From a virus, in IMG/VR virus record IMGVR_UViG_3300043409_001619, positions 1-38,343 of that record: a DNA stretch of 38,343 nt, one strand, 5' to 3'. Position numbers and translations under genes: made by a program. Shown here in pieces: positions 22,133 through 30,478 of this stretch. Each line of letters starts with the position of its first letter. Position 1 is the stretch's first letter. Under the pieces are notes generated by a model, which saw only the letters and a list, made by a program, of their open reading frames with translations, was not told the origin of the DNA and did not search any database.

Positions 22133-22302
22133 ACTGGATCTACCAGATCTTCAAGGCTGTGCTGGATTGGCTCCGTGAAACACCACCCACCGATGTGCAA
22201 CATGGTAACGCTCCCAAAGCCCTCAAGAACGATCTGGCTGACAGCATTGCTGATCTGCCTGGGTTGCCAGCAGACGAAGGTGGTCCTGGTCCCTTCCGGT
22301 GA
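22129..22302 (+). CDS. Small protein overlapping the lipoprotein gene
   Basis: A 57-residue protein from GTG 22129 (GTGA overlap) to TGA 22302. It starts with an amphipathic helix (MNWIYQIFKAVLDWLRE), then a charged helix (NAPKALKNDLADSIADL) and a G/P-rich tail. Small proteins with a MNWxYQxFKAV start occur beside phage holins. The next gene begins within it in another frame. It has no full membrane span, so it does not look like a standard inner spanin. Confidence 0.55.
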   Translation: MNWIYQIFKAVLDWLRETPPTDVQHGNAPKALKNDLADSIADLPGLPADEGGPGPFR

Positions 22303-22426
22303 TCCGGTGATGCTGGCCCAGCCGGTGAAGGCTAGCGTCTACGGATTCGATTCTGATAAGAAGCTGGTGGGGCCATCCAAGGTGGTGCTGCCGGCTGGTT
22401 GGTACGTTTTACCCAAGAGCAAATGA
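22202..22426 (+). CDS. Lipoprotein, candidate outer spanin
   Basis: A 74-residue protein in a different frame from the gene it overlaps. ATG 22202 gives a textbook signal: MVTLPKPSRTIWLTALLICLGC, positive N-region, hydrophobic core and a cysteine that could be lipidated, although the -3 residue is C and not the usual L/V/I. GTG 22175 is a possible longer start. The mature part is beta-like (KVVLVPSGDPVMLAQPVKASVYGFDS). Out-of-frame overlap with an upstream lysis gene is the arrangement of Rz1-type outer spanins, which would imply a Gram-negative host. Confidence 0.55.
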   Translation: MVTLPKPSRTIWLTALLICLGCQQTKVVLVPSGDPVMLAQPVKASVYGFDSDKKLVGPSKVVLPAGWYVLPKSK

Positions 22427-22671
22427 TCAACTACAAGGGCAACAAGTTCTCGGGCTATAACAAGCCCAAGGCCACCCCCGGCGAAAGCAAGAAGTCCGCG
22501 GTGCTCGCTAAGGAAAACGGCAAGGTTGCCCTGGTGCGTTTCGGCGACCCAGACATGACCATCAAAAAGCACATCCCGGAGCGTAAAGCTAACTTCAAGG
22601 CCCGTCATGGCTGCGACAACCCCGGCACTAAACTCTCCGCTAAATATTGGTCCTGTAAGGCTTGGAAATGA
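22423..22671 (+). CDS. DUF5872-like small phage protein
   Basis: An 82-residue protein; ATG 22423 gives an ATGA overlap. It has the full pattern of a widespread family: [61 protein letters not shown] associate it with DUF5872-type proteins with moderate certainty. They are basic, small, of unknown role, and common in phages near virion genes. Next gene starts in its stop codon. Confidence 0.7.
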   Translation: MINYKGNKFSGYNKPKATPGESKKSAVLAKENGKVALVRFGDPDMTIKKHIPERKANFKARHGCDNPGTKLSAKYWSCKAWK

Positions 22672-23591
22672 GAACCGTCACCTACGACTACGTACTGCAA
22701 CGTGCCTGTGAGCTCACTGGGCGCGTTTTCTCGACGCTAACGACCGAAGAGTCCAACCTATTCCGTACGTTCATCTCCATGTCACTGAGGAGCGCCTGGG
22801 AGTGCTTCAATTGGCCCGAGCAGACCGTCTATCAGCAGGAGTTCTTTGCGCCCAACTACAGCTCGGCAACAACCTACTCCCAGGGCACCGTCGTCTACTT
22901 CCCAACCGAGCAGATCTATTACCAGTACGTTGGGGCCGCAGCTTCCGGGAATGCGCCCACTCTCAACGGCCCGAACGGTACGTTGAACTCGCAATACTGG
23001 GGGCTGGCACAGCCGGATTACAGCAGCACCGGATCCTGGAGCACGACGACCGTCTACAACATCGGCGACATTGTTCTGTATCCGGTCGACCAGGAATACT
23101 ACCAGCTCTTTGCGGCTGTTTCCGCCGGTACTGTCCCGACTAATACTGTCTACTGGGGGCGCCTCAACAAGTTCTTGAGGTACATCAACCAGCAGCTTAA
23201 TCCCAACGGCACCACTCGTGCCATTGAGATCGGTGAGACATTCTCGGTTTGGCCTGCTGACCCCCGGATAACTTGGAGACAGCATGAGCCTGCCTACACA
23301 CTCACCGACGCCGGCATCCTAATTGGTGACCAGATCCCGTATGCCTGGATTGAGTTTCGTAAATCACCTCCCCTGCTATCGACTGCCGGCGAAGCTACCG
23401 CATACGCTTTCCCCTATCGATTCTGCGAGGTGTGTTCATTGAAGGCTGCCGGCCAGATGCTCCGGGTAGACGGCAAGGTTGACCTCGGGAACACATTCTT
23501 AGAGCTTGGGGAAGTCGAGCTGACCAAGGAGATCGACAAGGTAGCCAACCAGGAGAAGTACGTCCGACAGATCATTGTCCCAGGCCGATAA
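22668..23591 (+). CDS. Tail adaptor (head-tail connector) protein
   Basis: A 307-residue protein; ATG 22668 gives an ATGA overlap and is preferred to TTG 22662. The N-terminal helices ([41 protein letters not shown]) fit the fold of T7 gp11-like adaptors. Two inserted repeats ([22 protein letters not shown], about residue 69, and [22 protein letters not shown], about 129) resemble CBM5/12 carbohydrate-binding modules. The C-terminus holds a helix typical for the connector ([21 protein letters not shown]). It joins portal to the nozzle encoded next; the inserts could contact cell-surface sugar. Confidence 0.7.
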   Translation: MRTVTYDYVLQRACELTGRVFSTLTTEESNLFRTFISMSLRSAWECFNWPEQTVYQQEFFAPNYSSATTYSQGTVVYFPTEQIYYQYVGAAASGNAPTLNGPNGTLNSQYWGLAQPDYSSTGSWSTTTVYNIGDIVLYPVDQEYYQLFAAVSAGTVPTNTVYWGRLNKFLRYINQQLNPNGTTRAIEIGETFSVWPADPRITWRQHEPAYTLTDAGILIGDQIPYAWIEFRKSPPLLSTAGEATAYAFPYRFCEVCSLKAAGQMLRVDGKVDLGNTFLELGEVELTKEIDKVANQEKYVRQIIVPGR

Positions 23592-23592
23592 T

Positions 23593-26500
23593 ATGCCAGA
23601 CCTCCAAGAAATCATGTCGGTCGACGATGGATTCAAGGGAGTCATATCGCGTGTGGATGCGGCGCAGTTGCCTCCACAGTACGTCAGCCAGGCGATCAAC
23701 CGGATCTTTCAAGATCAGCTTATCAAAAACCGGTGGGGCATTGTGCAGCCTATGTGGGGCGGCAAGTGGAGCCTAGGAACTAGAATAGTCACAGTTACAT
23801 CAAACTCTGCGACAGCAGTTCCAATAAGCGGAAATCAGATTCCTGATAACGCTATCATTTGTTCTGATAAAAGCATTGATACATTGGTGTTTCCTAATGG
23901 CACCAGATGTATTTCGGACACCAACTCAAGCACCGTACTCTCGACGGCTGCAATTAAATTTGATGGAGGTCCAGCAACTCGAAACATTCAGTACTACAAT
24001 TACACTTTTAATTTCACCGACATTCTCGGTGTTCTACCTTTCCGGGATCCTGACACCGGCTATCAAGCTCTAATCGTCGCCACCAACGAGGTGCGTACTG
24101 ACGACGGCGGCCAAGGCATGATGTACCTCGTACGACCCAACCAGTCGCACTTGGCGATACCGCTGAACGGGCACGACATCTACACGCCGGTGCGATTGAT
24201 ACAGGCGACCAATGCGGTGGTAATGCTGCGACCCGGTAATGCTCGGTACTACTTCACCGGTGCAAATGTCATTGCAGCCGACAAGACGGTGACATTAAAC
24301 GTCCCCCCGGACATGGAGTCCGGTGACCGAGTAATGATCAACCAGATTGGTAACGCTCCAAACCTGTGGAGCATCCCTGGCCCCAGCACGGTTTCAGGAC
24401 AGGGCTTTGGGATGTTTGTGAACGTGAAGGCTGCCGGCGTATGCACGCTGCACCTAACTCAAGTAAACGCTCAACAGGGGACGAATCCTGTCACTTTAAA
24501 CAGTGGTTTGACATCGTCCAACCGGTACTACTTTGAGCTCTCAAACAACACCACCGGCTACGAAGTAACGCAAGGCATCAGCGATTTTTACAACGATGGC
24601 CTTCCTCTCATTATGGAGGCTTCGTATTCCGCTGGTCTTCCGGTCTCGGCTCTTGATAACGGATTCAACCGTGTTGCATCGGTCAACGCTATCGTTGCCT
24701 CCTCTGTTTTGGACGACACGATTACCGTACCAAATCATCCGTTTGTTGCTGGAGATCAGGTCACGCTGTTCAACACGTTGAACGGTAGCCCATCGGTTAC
24801 AGACAAAATCTACTACGTATTCCCAACCGATAACAACTCGCTGAAGCTATTCTCCGGAGCAACCGAGGAGACCGACTCGCTGAACACTGCGAAGACAGCG
24901 ATCATCACTGGGACTATTGGAAAGACGACGGCTACTGGAACTGCTGTGCTTTCTACTGGCACCGTTTCATCCATTACGCTCGTTGTTGGTGGTGCTGGAT
25001 ATGCAACTGCACCAACGGTTTCGATAGCTGCTCCTCCATCAGGAACCACTGCCACTGCCACCGCCACTATCTCTGGAGGCAGGGTCACTGGATTCGTAAT
25101 GACCAATGTCGGATCCGGTTACTCTACGCCACCTGTAGTGACCGTTATTGCACCGGCTACCGATGGCTACACCGCACTCACCATTGTCGATCAAGGTGCT
25201 GGATATCTGACCGCACCAACAATTGTGCTCACTGGTGCTGGGACTTCGGCAACAGCACTGGTCACAATCACCGACGGTAAGGTGACGGCAGTGACCGTTG
25301 TAGATCCTGGAATAAATTACACGTCTGCAATCGTCACAGTGCCACAGCCTTCAACTCTGGTTAATGTCGCTTCGGCATCTATTGTTGGTTCAATCAAGAA
25401 GTCATCTGCCTCCGGAGCAAATATGCCTGCAGGCCGTGAGGGCTTGTACTTCCAGAACCGCCTATTGCTGCTCTATGGCACCGACTATCTAGCAGTGTCC
25501 GACGTGCTGGATCCGCTGCACTACAGCCCGATCTTGAATGAGTTCAAGCTCAACACAGGCTCCAATGACGCTGTGGTGGCTCTGTACCCGTTCAACACGA
25601 CCACACTGATCGTCTTCAAGGAACGGTCCATTTTGGCTGTGGAGAACCTCTACGGAGACCTGTCGACCACAAGGCTCACCGAGGTTACCCGGGAGTTTGG
25701 ATGCGTCAGCCAGGCGTCCATTGCTTCCACCGGGTCAGACATTGTCTTCCTATCTCAACGCGGTGTGATCTCATTAAAGCAGACTGAGTTTGGTATCAGC
25801 CAGTCGGTAGTGCTACCGCTGTCAGATCCTATTCAGGATGTCATCGAGGAGATTGATCAGGTCAACTGGAACAAGTCATGTGGAGCCTACTACAACAACC
25901 GATACATCCTGAGCGTGCCGATAGAAGGTGGAAACGGAACAAACCAGCGCACTCTGGTGTACAACTTCCTGAACCAAGCGTGGGAAGGATACTGGGAAGG
26001 ATCTCTGCTTGTTCCGAGGTATTACACCAGGCTGATAATCGCTGGCACAGACACGCTATGTTGGGCTGATGAGAGCGGGTTAATCCATAACTTCGACTAC
26101 CAAGCATTGCAGGATTTAAATCGACTTGGGGCTATTCAACAGATTGCCACCACAGTCTACTTCCGGGGCCATAGCGGTGACAAAAACCCTTATTCTCAAG
26201 GCAACGCCACCAACAACAGCGTCGAACACAAGCAGTGGACCAATCTGCAGTTTGAGTTCAGTTCATGGAATCCGACTTATTCCATCACTGCAAACTTCGA
26301 TGGAGTAAACGAGTCTTACACTGTTGCAACAAACGAAACCAAGAGCCGCACGGCCTATTACATATATGGGTCAGGCACATTCGCGACTAACAATTCCGGA
26401 AACAACTTCCTCGCACCTTTCCGTGAGGATTACTCTACGCTCCCAGGCCTTAGGTGTAACACCTCTGGATTCAAGGCAGGGCTCGTGCAATCTTTCACAC

Positions 26501-26631
26501 AGAAGGCTCGCCTGCGCCGCCACTCCATTACCATGCAACCTGTGGTCACCACTACCACCGGTTCGTTGAACATCCACAGCGTTAAATCCATCGCAATCCC
26601 TTTCCGACTCTACGGCAAAACCGACGTCTAA
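23593..26631 (+). CDS. Tail nozzle / tubular B-like protein with GAGY repeats
   Basis: A 1012-residue protein; ATG 23593 is chosen as it follows the previous stop by one base. The N-terminus ([49 protein letters not shown]) and the later blocks ([78 protein letters not shown]) suggest a beta-propeller nozzle as in T7 gp12. Residues about 455-583 are inserted beta repeats with [27 protein letters not shown] and [13 protein letters not shown]. It should form the tail tip through which DNA exits. Confidence 0.75.
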   Translation: MPDLQEIMSVDDGFKGVISRVDAAQLPPQYVSQAINRIFQDQLIKNRWGIVQPMWGGKWSLGTRIVTVTSNSATAVPISGNQIPDNAIICSDKSIDTLVFPNGTRCISDTNSSTVLSTAAIKFDGGPATRNIQYYNYTFNFTDILGVLPFRDPDTGYQALIVATNEVRTDDGGQGMMYLVRPNQSHLAIPLNGHDIYTPVRLIQATNAVVMLRPGNARYYFTGANVIAADKTVTLNVPPDMESGDRVMINQIGNAPNLWSIPGPSTVSGQGFGMFVNVKAAGVCTLHLTQVNAQQGTNPVTLNSGLTSSNRYYFELSNNTTGYEVTQGISDFYNDGLPLIMEASYSAGLPVSALDNGFNRVASVNAIVASSVLDDTITVPNHPFVAGDQVTLFNTLNGSPSVTDKIYYVFPTDNNSLKLFSGATEETDSLNTAKTAIITGTIGKTTATGTAVLSTGTVSSITLVVGGAGYATAPTVSIAAPPSGTTATATATISGGRVTGFVMTNVGSGYSTPPVVTVIAPATDGYTALTIVDQGAGYLTAPTIVLTGAGTSATALVTITDGKVTAVTVVDPGINYTSAIVTVPQPSTLVNVASASIVGSIKKSSASGANMPAGREGLYFQNRLLLLYGTDYLAVSDVLDPLHYSPILNEFKLNTGSNDAVVALYPFNTTTLIVFKERSILAVENLYGDLSTTRLTEVTREFGCVSQASIASTGSDIVFLSQRGVISLKQTEFGISQSVVLPLSDPIQDVIEEIDQVNWNKSCGAYYNNRYILSVPIEGGNGTNQRTLVYNFLNQAWEGYWEGSLLVPRYYTRLIIAGTDTLCWADESGLIHNFDYQALQDLNRLGAIQQIATTVYFRGHSGDKNPYSQGNATNNSVEHKQWTNLQFEFSSWNPTYSITANFDGVNESYTVATNETKSRTAYYIYGSGTFATNNSGNNFLAPFREDYSTLPGLRCNTSGFKAGLVQSFTQKARLRRHSITMQPVVTTTTGSLNIHSVKSIAIPFRLYGKTDV

Positions 26632-26634
26632 CCT

Positions 26635-27570
26635 ATGCCACTCTTTGTCACAGTCACAGCAGGCACCACTATCTCCGCCTCCACCACGCTGGATGCCGCC
26701 ACACTAAACCTGCTAGGCACGCCCAGTGTCGACGTCACTGGAACGGTCGATGGTGGGTCTGTATCTATTACGGCAGGATCCGTCCCGCTTACGGCTTTAA
26801 CAAATCAGGCTGCTTCCACTCTTGTTGGGAATGCAACAGCAGCATCGGCAACCCCCACTGCAATCACTTCAACCGACCTGACTATTTTATCCGGTGTTGT
26901 GAACATTGGCGATTCTAAGGTGACCACAGCCAAGCTGGTTGATTCATCATCATCCGTCACTGGAGTCACTTACGCCAAGATTCAGCACGTCAACGATGCT
27001 AAGTTGCTTGGTAGATCATCTGGAAGCGCTGGTATACCCCAAGAGATTACTGTCGGATCTGGTCTTACACTGTCTGGAGGTGCTTTGAATAATAGTATTC
27101 TTAGGTTTACTACCTCTCTTAAAGATTTACCTGTTGAGGCACCTTCAACTCAAATGGTTCAATGGAAAACAAGTTCCAGTGAGCTTCCAACAGTTGTTTC
27201 CTCTGCGTTGCCTCAGTTTATTCGTGTCGTTCTGCGTTGCAAAAACAACGACGGTTTCTTTGTTGTTGGCAATGAGATGGACGTTACAAGCGTTGTGATG
27301 GATCAAGCATGGAACAGCGGTAACTTGGAGTCTGTGTATCCTATAAACGTATGTACTGGTGTGGAGGCTGGTAGTGCTACAAACATTTTCTTGAACGTGT
27401 TTTTTGCAAAGCAAGATCCCGGGAATCGTTCTTGGGATCCTGCTGTATCTGGTGCAAGCAATGCATCTTCACAGATCACCTACGTTAATAGCACTGGTTC
27501 ACGTGTTGTTTTGACGCGTGCCAACTGGCAGGTGCGTGCCTATTTGATGTACGCTCCCACATGGGTATGA
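26635..27570 (+). CDS. Tail fibre-like protein
   Basis: A 311-residue protein starting at ATG 26635. The first 160 residues are T/S/A-rich fibre shaft (FVTVTAGTTISASTTLDAATLNLLG, LVGNATAASATPTAITSTDLTI, AKLLGRSSGSAGIPQEITVGSGLTLSGGAL), motifs common in phage fibres. The C-terminal 150 residues look like a separate beta-rich head domain. Probably binds host surface; it is the third fibre-like protein in the genome. Confidence 0.7.
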   Translation: MPLFVTVTAGTTISASTTLDAATLNLLGTPSVDVTGTVDGGSVSITAGSVPLTALTNQAASTLVGNATAASATPTAITSTDLTILSGVVNIGDSKVTTAKLVDSSSSVTGVTYAKIQHVNDAKLLGRSSGSAGIPQEITVGSGLTLSGGALNNSILRFTTSLKDLPVEAPSTQMVQWKTSSSELPTVVSSALPQFIRVVLRCKNNDGFFVVGNEMDVTSVVMDQAWNSGNLESVYPINVCTGVEAGSATNIFLNVFFAKQDPGNRSWDPAVSGASNASSQITYVNSTGSRVVLTRANWQVRAYLMYAPTWV

Positions 27571-27971
27571 TTCCCCTGGTCACAGACTACCTGCTGCACA
27601 AGCTCCCGGACAGCTTCAAGGGCTGGACCCGTGAGGCTGTGGAGGACTATGTGATGTTCCATGCCGAGCAGGGAACGCTCAAGGTGGCCTTGCAGGACGG
27701 GCAGGTAGTGGCTGTGCTGGTAGGCTGGAGGCAGATGGGGCCGGAGCCTAAGGAGTGGAGCTGGCAGAAGTCCGATCCTAATGGCGACCATTGGTACTGG
27801 CACCAGTTCGCTGCCGACTGCGCGTTGTTCGCAATGGCAGTGGCGGCTAAGTTCTTTCACGACCGTCCTGAATCAGCAATCCTCCCGGCTATCGGTTTCA
27901 GAAATGGTAAACTAACCACCTATCCGAAAGGCGTAATGCCGATCTATAGGGCAGCATCCAAGCATTTATGA
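27567..27971 (+). CDS. GNAT-like or internal virion-associated protein
   Basis: A 134-residue protein; ATG 27567 (ATGA overlap) or ATG 27561 could start it. A strand pair TLKVALQDGQVVAVLVGWRQM followed by a helix (WYWHQFAADCALFAMAVAAKFF) and a terminal LPAIGFRNGKLTTYPKGVMPIYRAA resembles a short GNAT-like fold seen in phage virion operons. The acetyl-CoA loop is not clear, so activity is doubtful. Position suggests a virion or assembly role. Confidence 0.5.
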   Translation: MIPLVTDYLLHKLPDSFKGWTREAVEDYVMFHAEQGTLKVALQDGQVVAVLVGWRQMGPEPKEWSWQKSDPNGDHWYWHQFAADCALFAMAVAAKFFHDRPESAILPAIGFRNGKLTTYPKGVMPIYRAASKHL

Positions 27972-28798
27972 CAGTCGACGCACCAGCACCACGCAACTAC
28001 GCCCAAGAGACCGCGGATACGCTTCGTACCCAGCTTCAACTGGCACCGGAAAGGTATGCTGCCGAGGCTCAATTTGCCCCGAAGTATCAGGCGCTGCAGA
28101 TGGACCTGCTCAACCAGGCTACGCCTGAACTGCTGCGCCTGTACGAACAGCAGATTGCCCCCGCTATGGGCCGTACCGAGGCCGCCAGCCGTGCAGCCTC
28201 GCGTGCCGGTGACATTGCCGATATCTCCCGCCTCGGACCTCAGGCACGGGCTGCCATCCAAGGCTTTGCCCCGGACCAGACTCGGATTGCCGACATCCTG
28301 GCTGCCAACGCTACCTCCGGTCTATTGGCCGGCAGCCAGTTGACGCCCGAGCAGCAGCGCATGGCGCAGCAGCAGTCCCGTATGGCATCTTCCGCCCGAG
28401 GAATTGCTCAGAGCCCCAATGCCGCATTCCAAGAGGCGCTACGCTCCCAGATGGCAGGTGCAGGCCTTCAGCAGCAGCGCCAGCAGCAGGCTATGGGCGC
28501 ATTGCAGGCAGGCCAGGGCGTGTACGGCGATGTGTTCCAGCAGGTGCTTGGAAGACCGAGCCAGGCCTTTGCCGGGTCTCAAGGCTTCCTAGGCCAGGCC
28601 CAGGGCTTCAATCCGGGAATGCTGTTCCAGCCCGAAAGCTCTTACGCTAGCAACATCTACGGCGGCAACCAGCAGTCCCAGATGGCGGCAAACGCTGCTG
28701 GGGCATCGGCTACGTCTGGAATCATTGGAGGCATTATGGGCGGCCTTGGATCTCTTGGCGGTGGTGCTTTGGCTGGTCGTGGTCGAGGGGGCGGTTAA
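27968..28798 (+). CDS. Internal virion / DNA ejection protein A
   Basis: A 276-residue protein starting at ATG 27968 (ATGA). The start region RTQLQLAPERYAAEAQFAPKYQALQMDLLNQATPELLRLYE is a pattern of proteins preceding the giant virion protein in similar phages. The middle is Q/A-rich helical (MAQQQSRMASSARGIAQSPNAAFQEALRSQMAGAGLQQQRQQQ) and the C-terminus is a glycine zipper (SGIIGGIMGGLGSLGGGALAGRGRGGG) able to insert in membranes. This suits a protein ejected to help form the DNA channel, like P22 gp7 or T7 gp14; homology is not shown. Confidence 0.65.
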   Translation: MTVDAPAPRNYAQETADTLRTQLQLAPERYAAEAQFAPKYQALQMDLLNQATPELLRLYEQQIAPAMGRTEAASRAASRAGDIADISRLGPQARAAIQGFAPDQTRIADILAANATSGLLAGSQLTPEQQRMAQQQSRMASSARGIAQSPNAAFQEALRSQMAGAGLQQQRQQQAMGALQAGQGVYGDVFQQVLGRPSQAFAGSQGFLGQAQGFNPGMLFQPESSYASNIYGGNQQSQMAANAAGASATSGIIGGIMGGLGSLGGGALAGRGRGGG

Positions 28799-28810
28799 TC
28801 TCTTAAAATT

Positions 28811-30478
28811 ATGGCACAATACGGATACTCCGCAGGCTACCAGGGGGGCGGTCCACAGGCCGTCCCTTCTGGTTTTATCGAGGCTTACTCTCAGGCTGGT
28901 AGAAATATCGGCCAAGGTGCTCAAGCCATAGGCAGTGCCATCGGCGAGTCGCTGCAGCGGTATGGGCAGAACAAAGAGGAGAACCAGTTTCTCACGTCAC
29001 GCCTGGAGTCGCTGGCTCCGTATCTCCAAACCGTTGCTCAGGGCGGCAACATCATGGACAAGAATACCCCCGAGTCGAAGTTGCTCGGAGACATTGAGAA
29101 GTTCTCGTCGATGTCCATACCGCAGAAGAAGGCTACGCTACTGAATGCCGAGTTCTTCCTGGATAGGGCTGACAAGGCGAAGGCTCGGGAGATGCAGGAT
29201 CTTCAAGTCGCTCAAATAAAAAACCAGATTCAGACCCAGCAACAGGCTGGAGAACTGATGCGTTACGGCTTCAATATGCCGACTACGCAACAGGTGACTG
29301 AACCGACTTTTGAGATGTTGCAGCCGGTTGGTCCTGTTCAAACACCAATGCAAGCTCCTCCTGCTCCTGCTTTTAATGAGCAGGGCTATATGCAGGCGCT
29401 TCAACAGTATAGAAATCAGCCGGCGGTTGGTGCTATTGATGCGGCTGCACTTCAAGCCCAGTTAGCGCAGCTTGCTCCTCAACTCTCAGAAACTCCTGGG
29501 ACCATTCAAATACCTTCATTGCAAGGTGGGCTTGGTGGAGGAATGGCTGTAGGACGAGCCACAATTTCAGAAACTCCCCAGCAAATTGCGGGGCGTATTC
29601 TTGAAGCAAGAACTAAAGCCCAACAGCTTCAGTCTCAGCTCCAACGTGCTCAGGCTCCTCAACCGACAATGCCTACACGGGAGCAGTTCACCACTACGCC
29701 TACCGCACAGCAACCCGAGGCACAGTTCCTGCCTCCAATTGAAGTCACTGGTGAGGCTACAAGGACCGAGGCGGTTCCTTACGAGAAATTGCGTCAGAAT
29801 CTTGCTCAGTACGCATCGCAGCAGGGAATGAATCCTGAAGTCTATTCCGGCCTTGATCGTGTTCTTGAGGTTGCTGGCAGACGGCGTCCTACAACCATGG
29901 AACAGATTGGGAATGTGGGCACCGTTGTTCGTTTTGGTGACAAGGAACAGTTCGTTCCTGCGCTCAAGGCTGACATCGGCGATATGTTGAAGGTCAAGGG
30001 ATTGACCATCGACTTCCCTGAGTTCCGAGGCACTGCGCCTACTGAAGCAGAAGCCGCAAAATTCCGAGACCAATATTCCAGCGTTCTCGAAAGCCGTCAG
30101 ACAATTGCCGAGCTTTTAGATATCGCAAAGATGGGTCCGGCTATGCAGCAAACTCCTGAAGTCAGGACACGGGCTAACTCGTTGGCTTCTGGTCTTCGTG
30201 GAATTGAACGCATTAACATCATCGGACCAGGAACTATAACACCTGAGGACTTCAAGCTGTTGAACAGTGTTATTCCTGATCCGACTGCTATCTTTTCGCT
30301 AAAAAAGTCGAACATTCAGGCTTTTGAAACCATGCTTCAGAAGTCGACAAGGGCTATTGAATCAAAGGCAAAGGGCATTGGTCTTGAGTCAATCAAACCG
30401 CGGACACAACCTGTAACCGGCGCTTCTAGTGGTAATTTCAAACTCGTCCTCGGCAAAGGAATCCAACCCATCCAGTAA
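28811..30478 (+). CDS. Internal virion / DNA ejection protein B
   Basis: A 555-residue protein starting at ATG 28811. The N-terminus has a small glycine-rich segment (IGQGAQAIGSAIGESLQRYG) then helical, Q/A/P-rich sequence with long coil stretches (EARTKAQQLQSQLQRAQAP). The C-terminal third has heptad-like helices (RDQYSSVLESRQTIAELLDIAKMG; FSLKKSNIQAFETMLQKSTRAIESKAKG). The gene overlaps the giant gene by one base (TAATG). Place and composition fit the second ejection protein of a short-tailed phage. Confidence 0.65.
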   Translation: MAQYGYSAGYQGGGPQAVPSGFIEAYSQAGRNIGQGAQAIGSAIGESLQRYGQNKEENQFLTSRLESLAPYLQTVAQGGNIMDKNTPESKLLGDIEKFSSMSIPQKKATLLNAEFFLDRADKAKAREMQDLQVAQIKNQIQTQQQAGELMRYGFNMPTTQQVTEPTFEMLQPVGPVQTPMQAPPAPAFNEQGYMQALQQYRNQPAVGAIDAAALQAQLAQLAPQLSETPGTIQIPSLQGGLGGGMAVGRATISETPQQIAGRILEARTKAQQLQSQLQRAQAPQPTMPTREQFTTTPTAQQPEAQFLPPIEVTGEATRTEAVPYEKLRQNLAQYASQQGMNPEVYSGLDRVLEVAGRRRPTTMEQIGNVGTVVRFGDKEQFVPALKADIGDMLKVKGLTIDFPEFRGTAPTEAEAAKFRDQYSSVLESRQTIAELLDIAKMGPAMQQTPEVRTRANSLASGLRGIERINIIGPGTITPEDFKLLNSVIPDPTAIFSLKKSNIQAFETMLQKSTRAIESKAKGIGLESIKPRTQPVTGASSGNFKLVLGKGIQPIQ

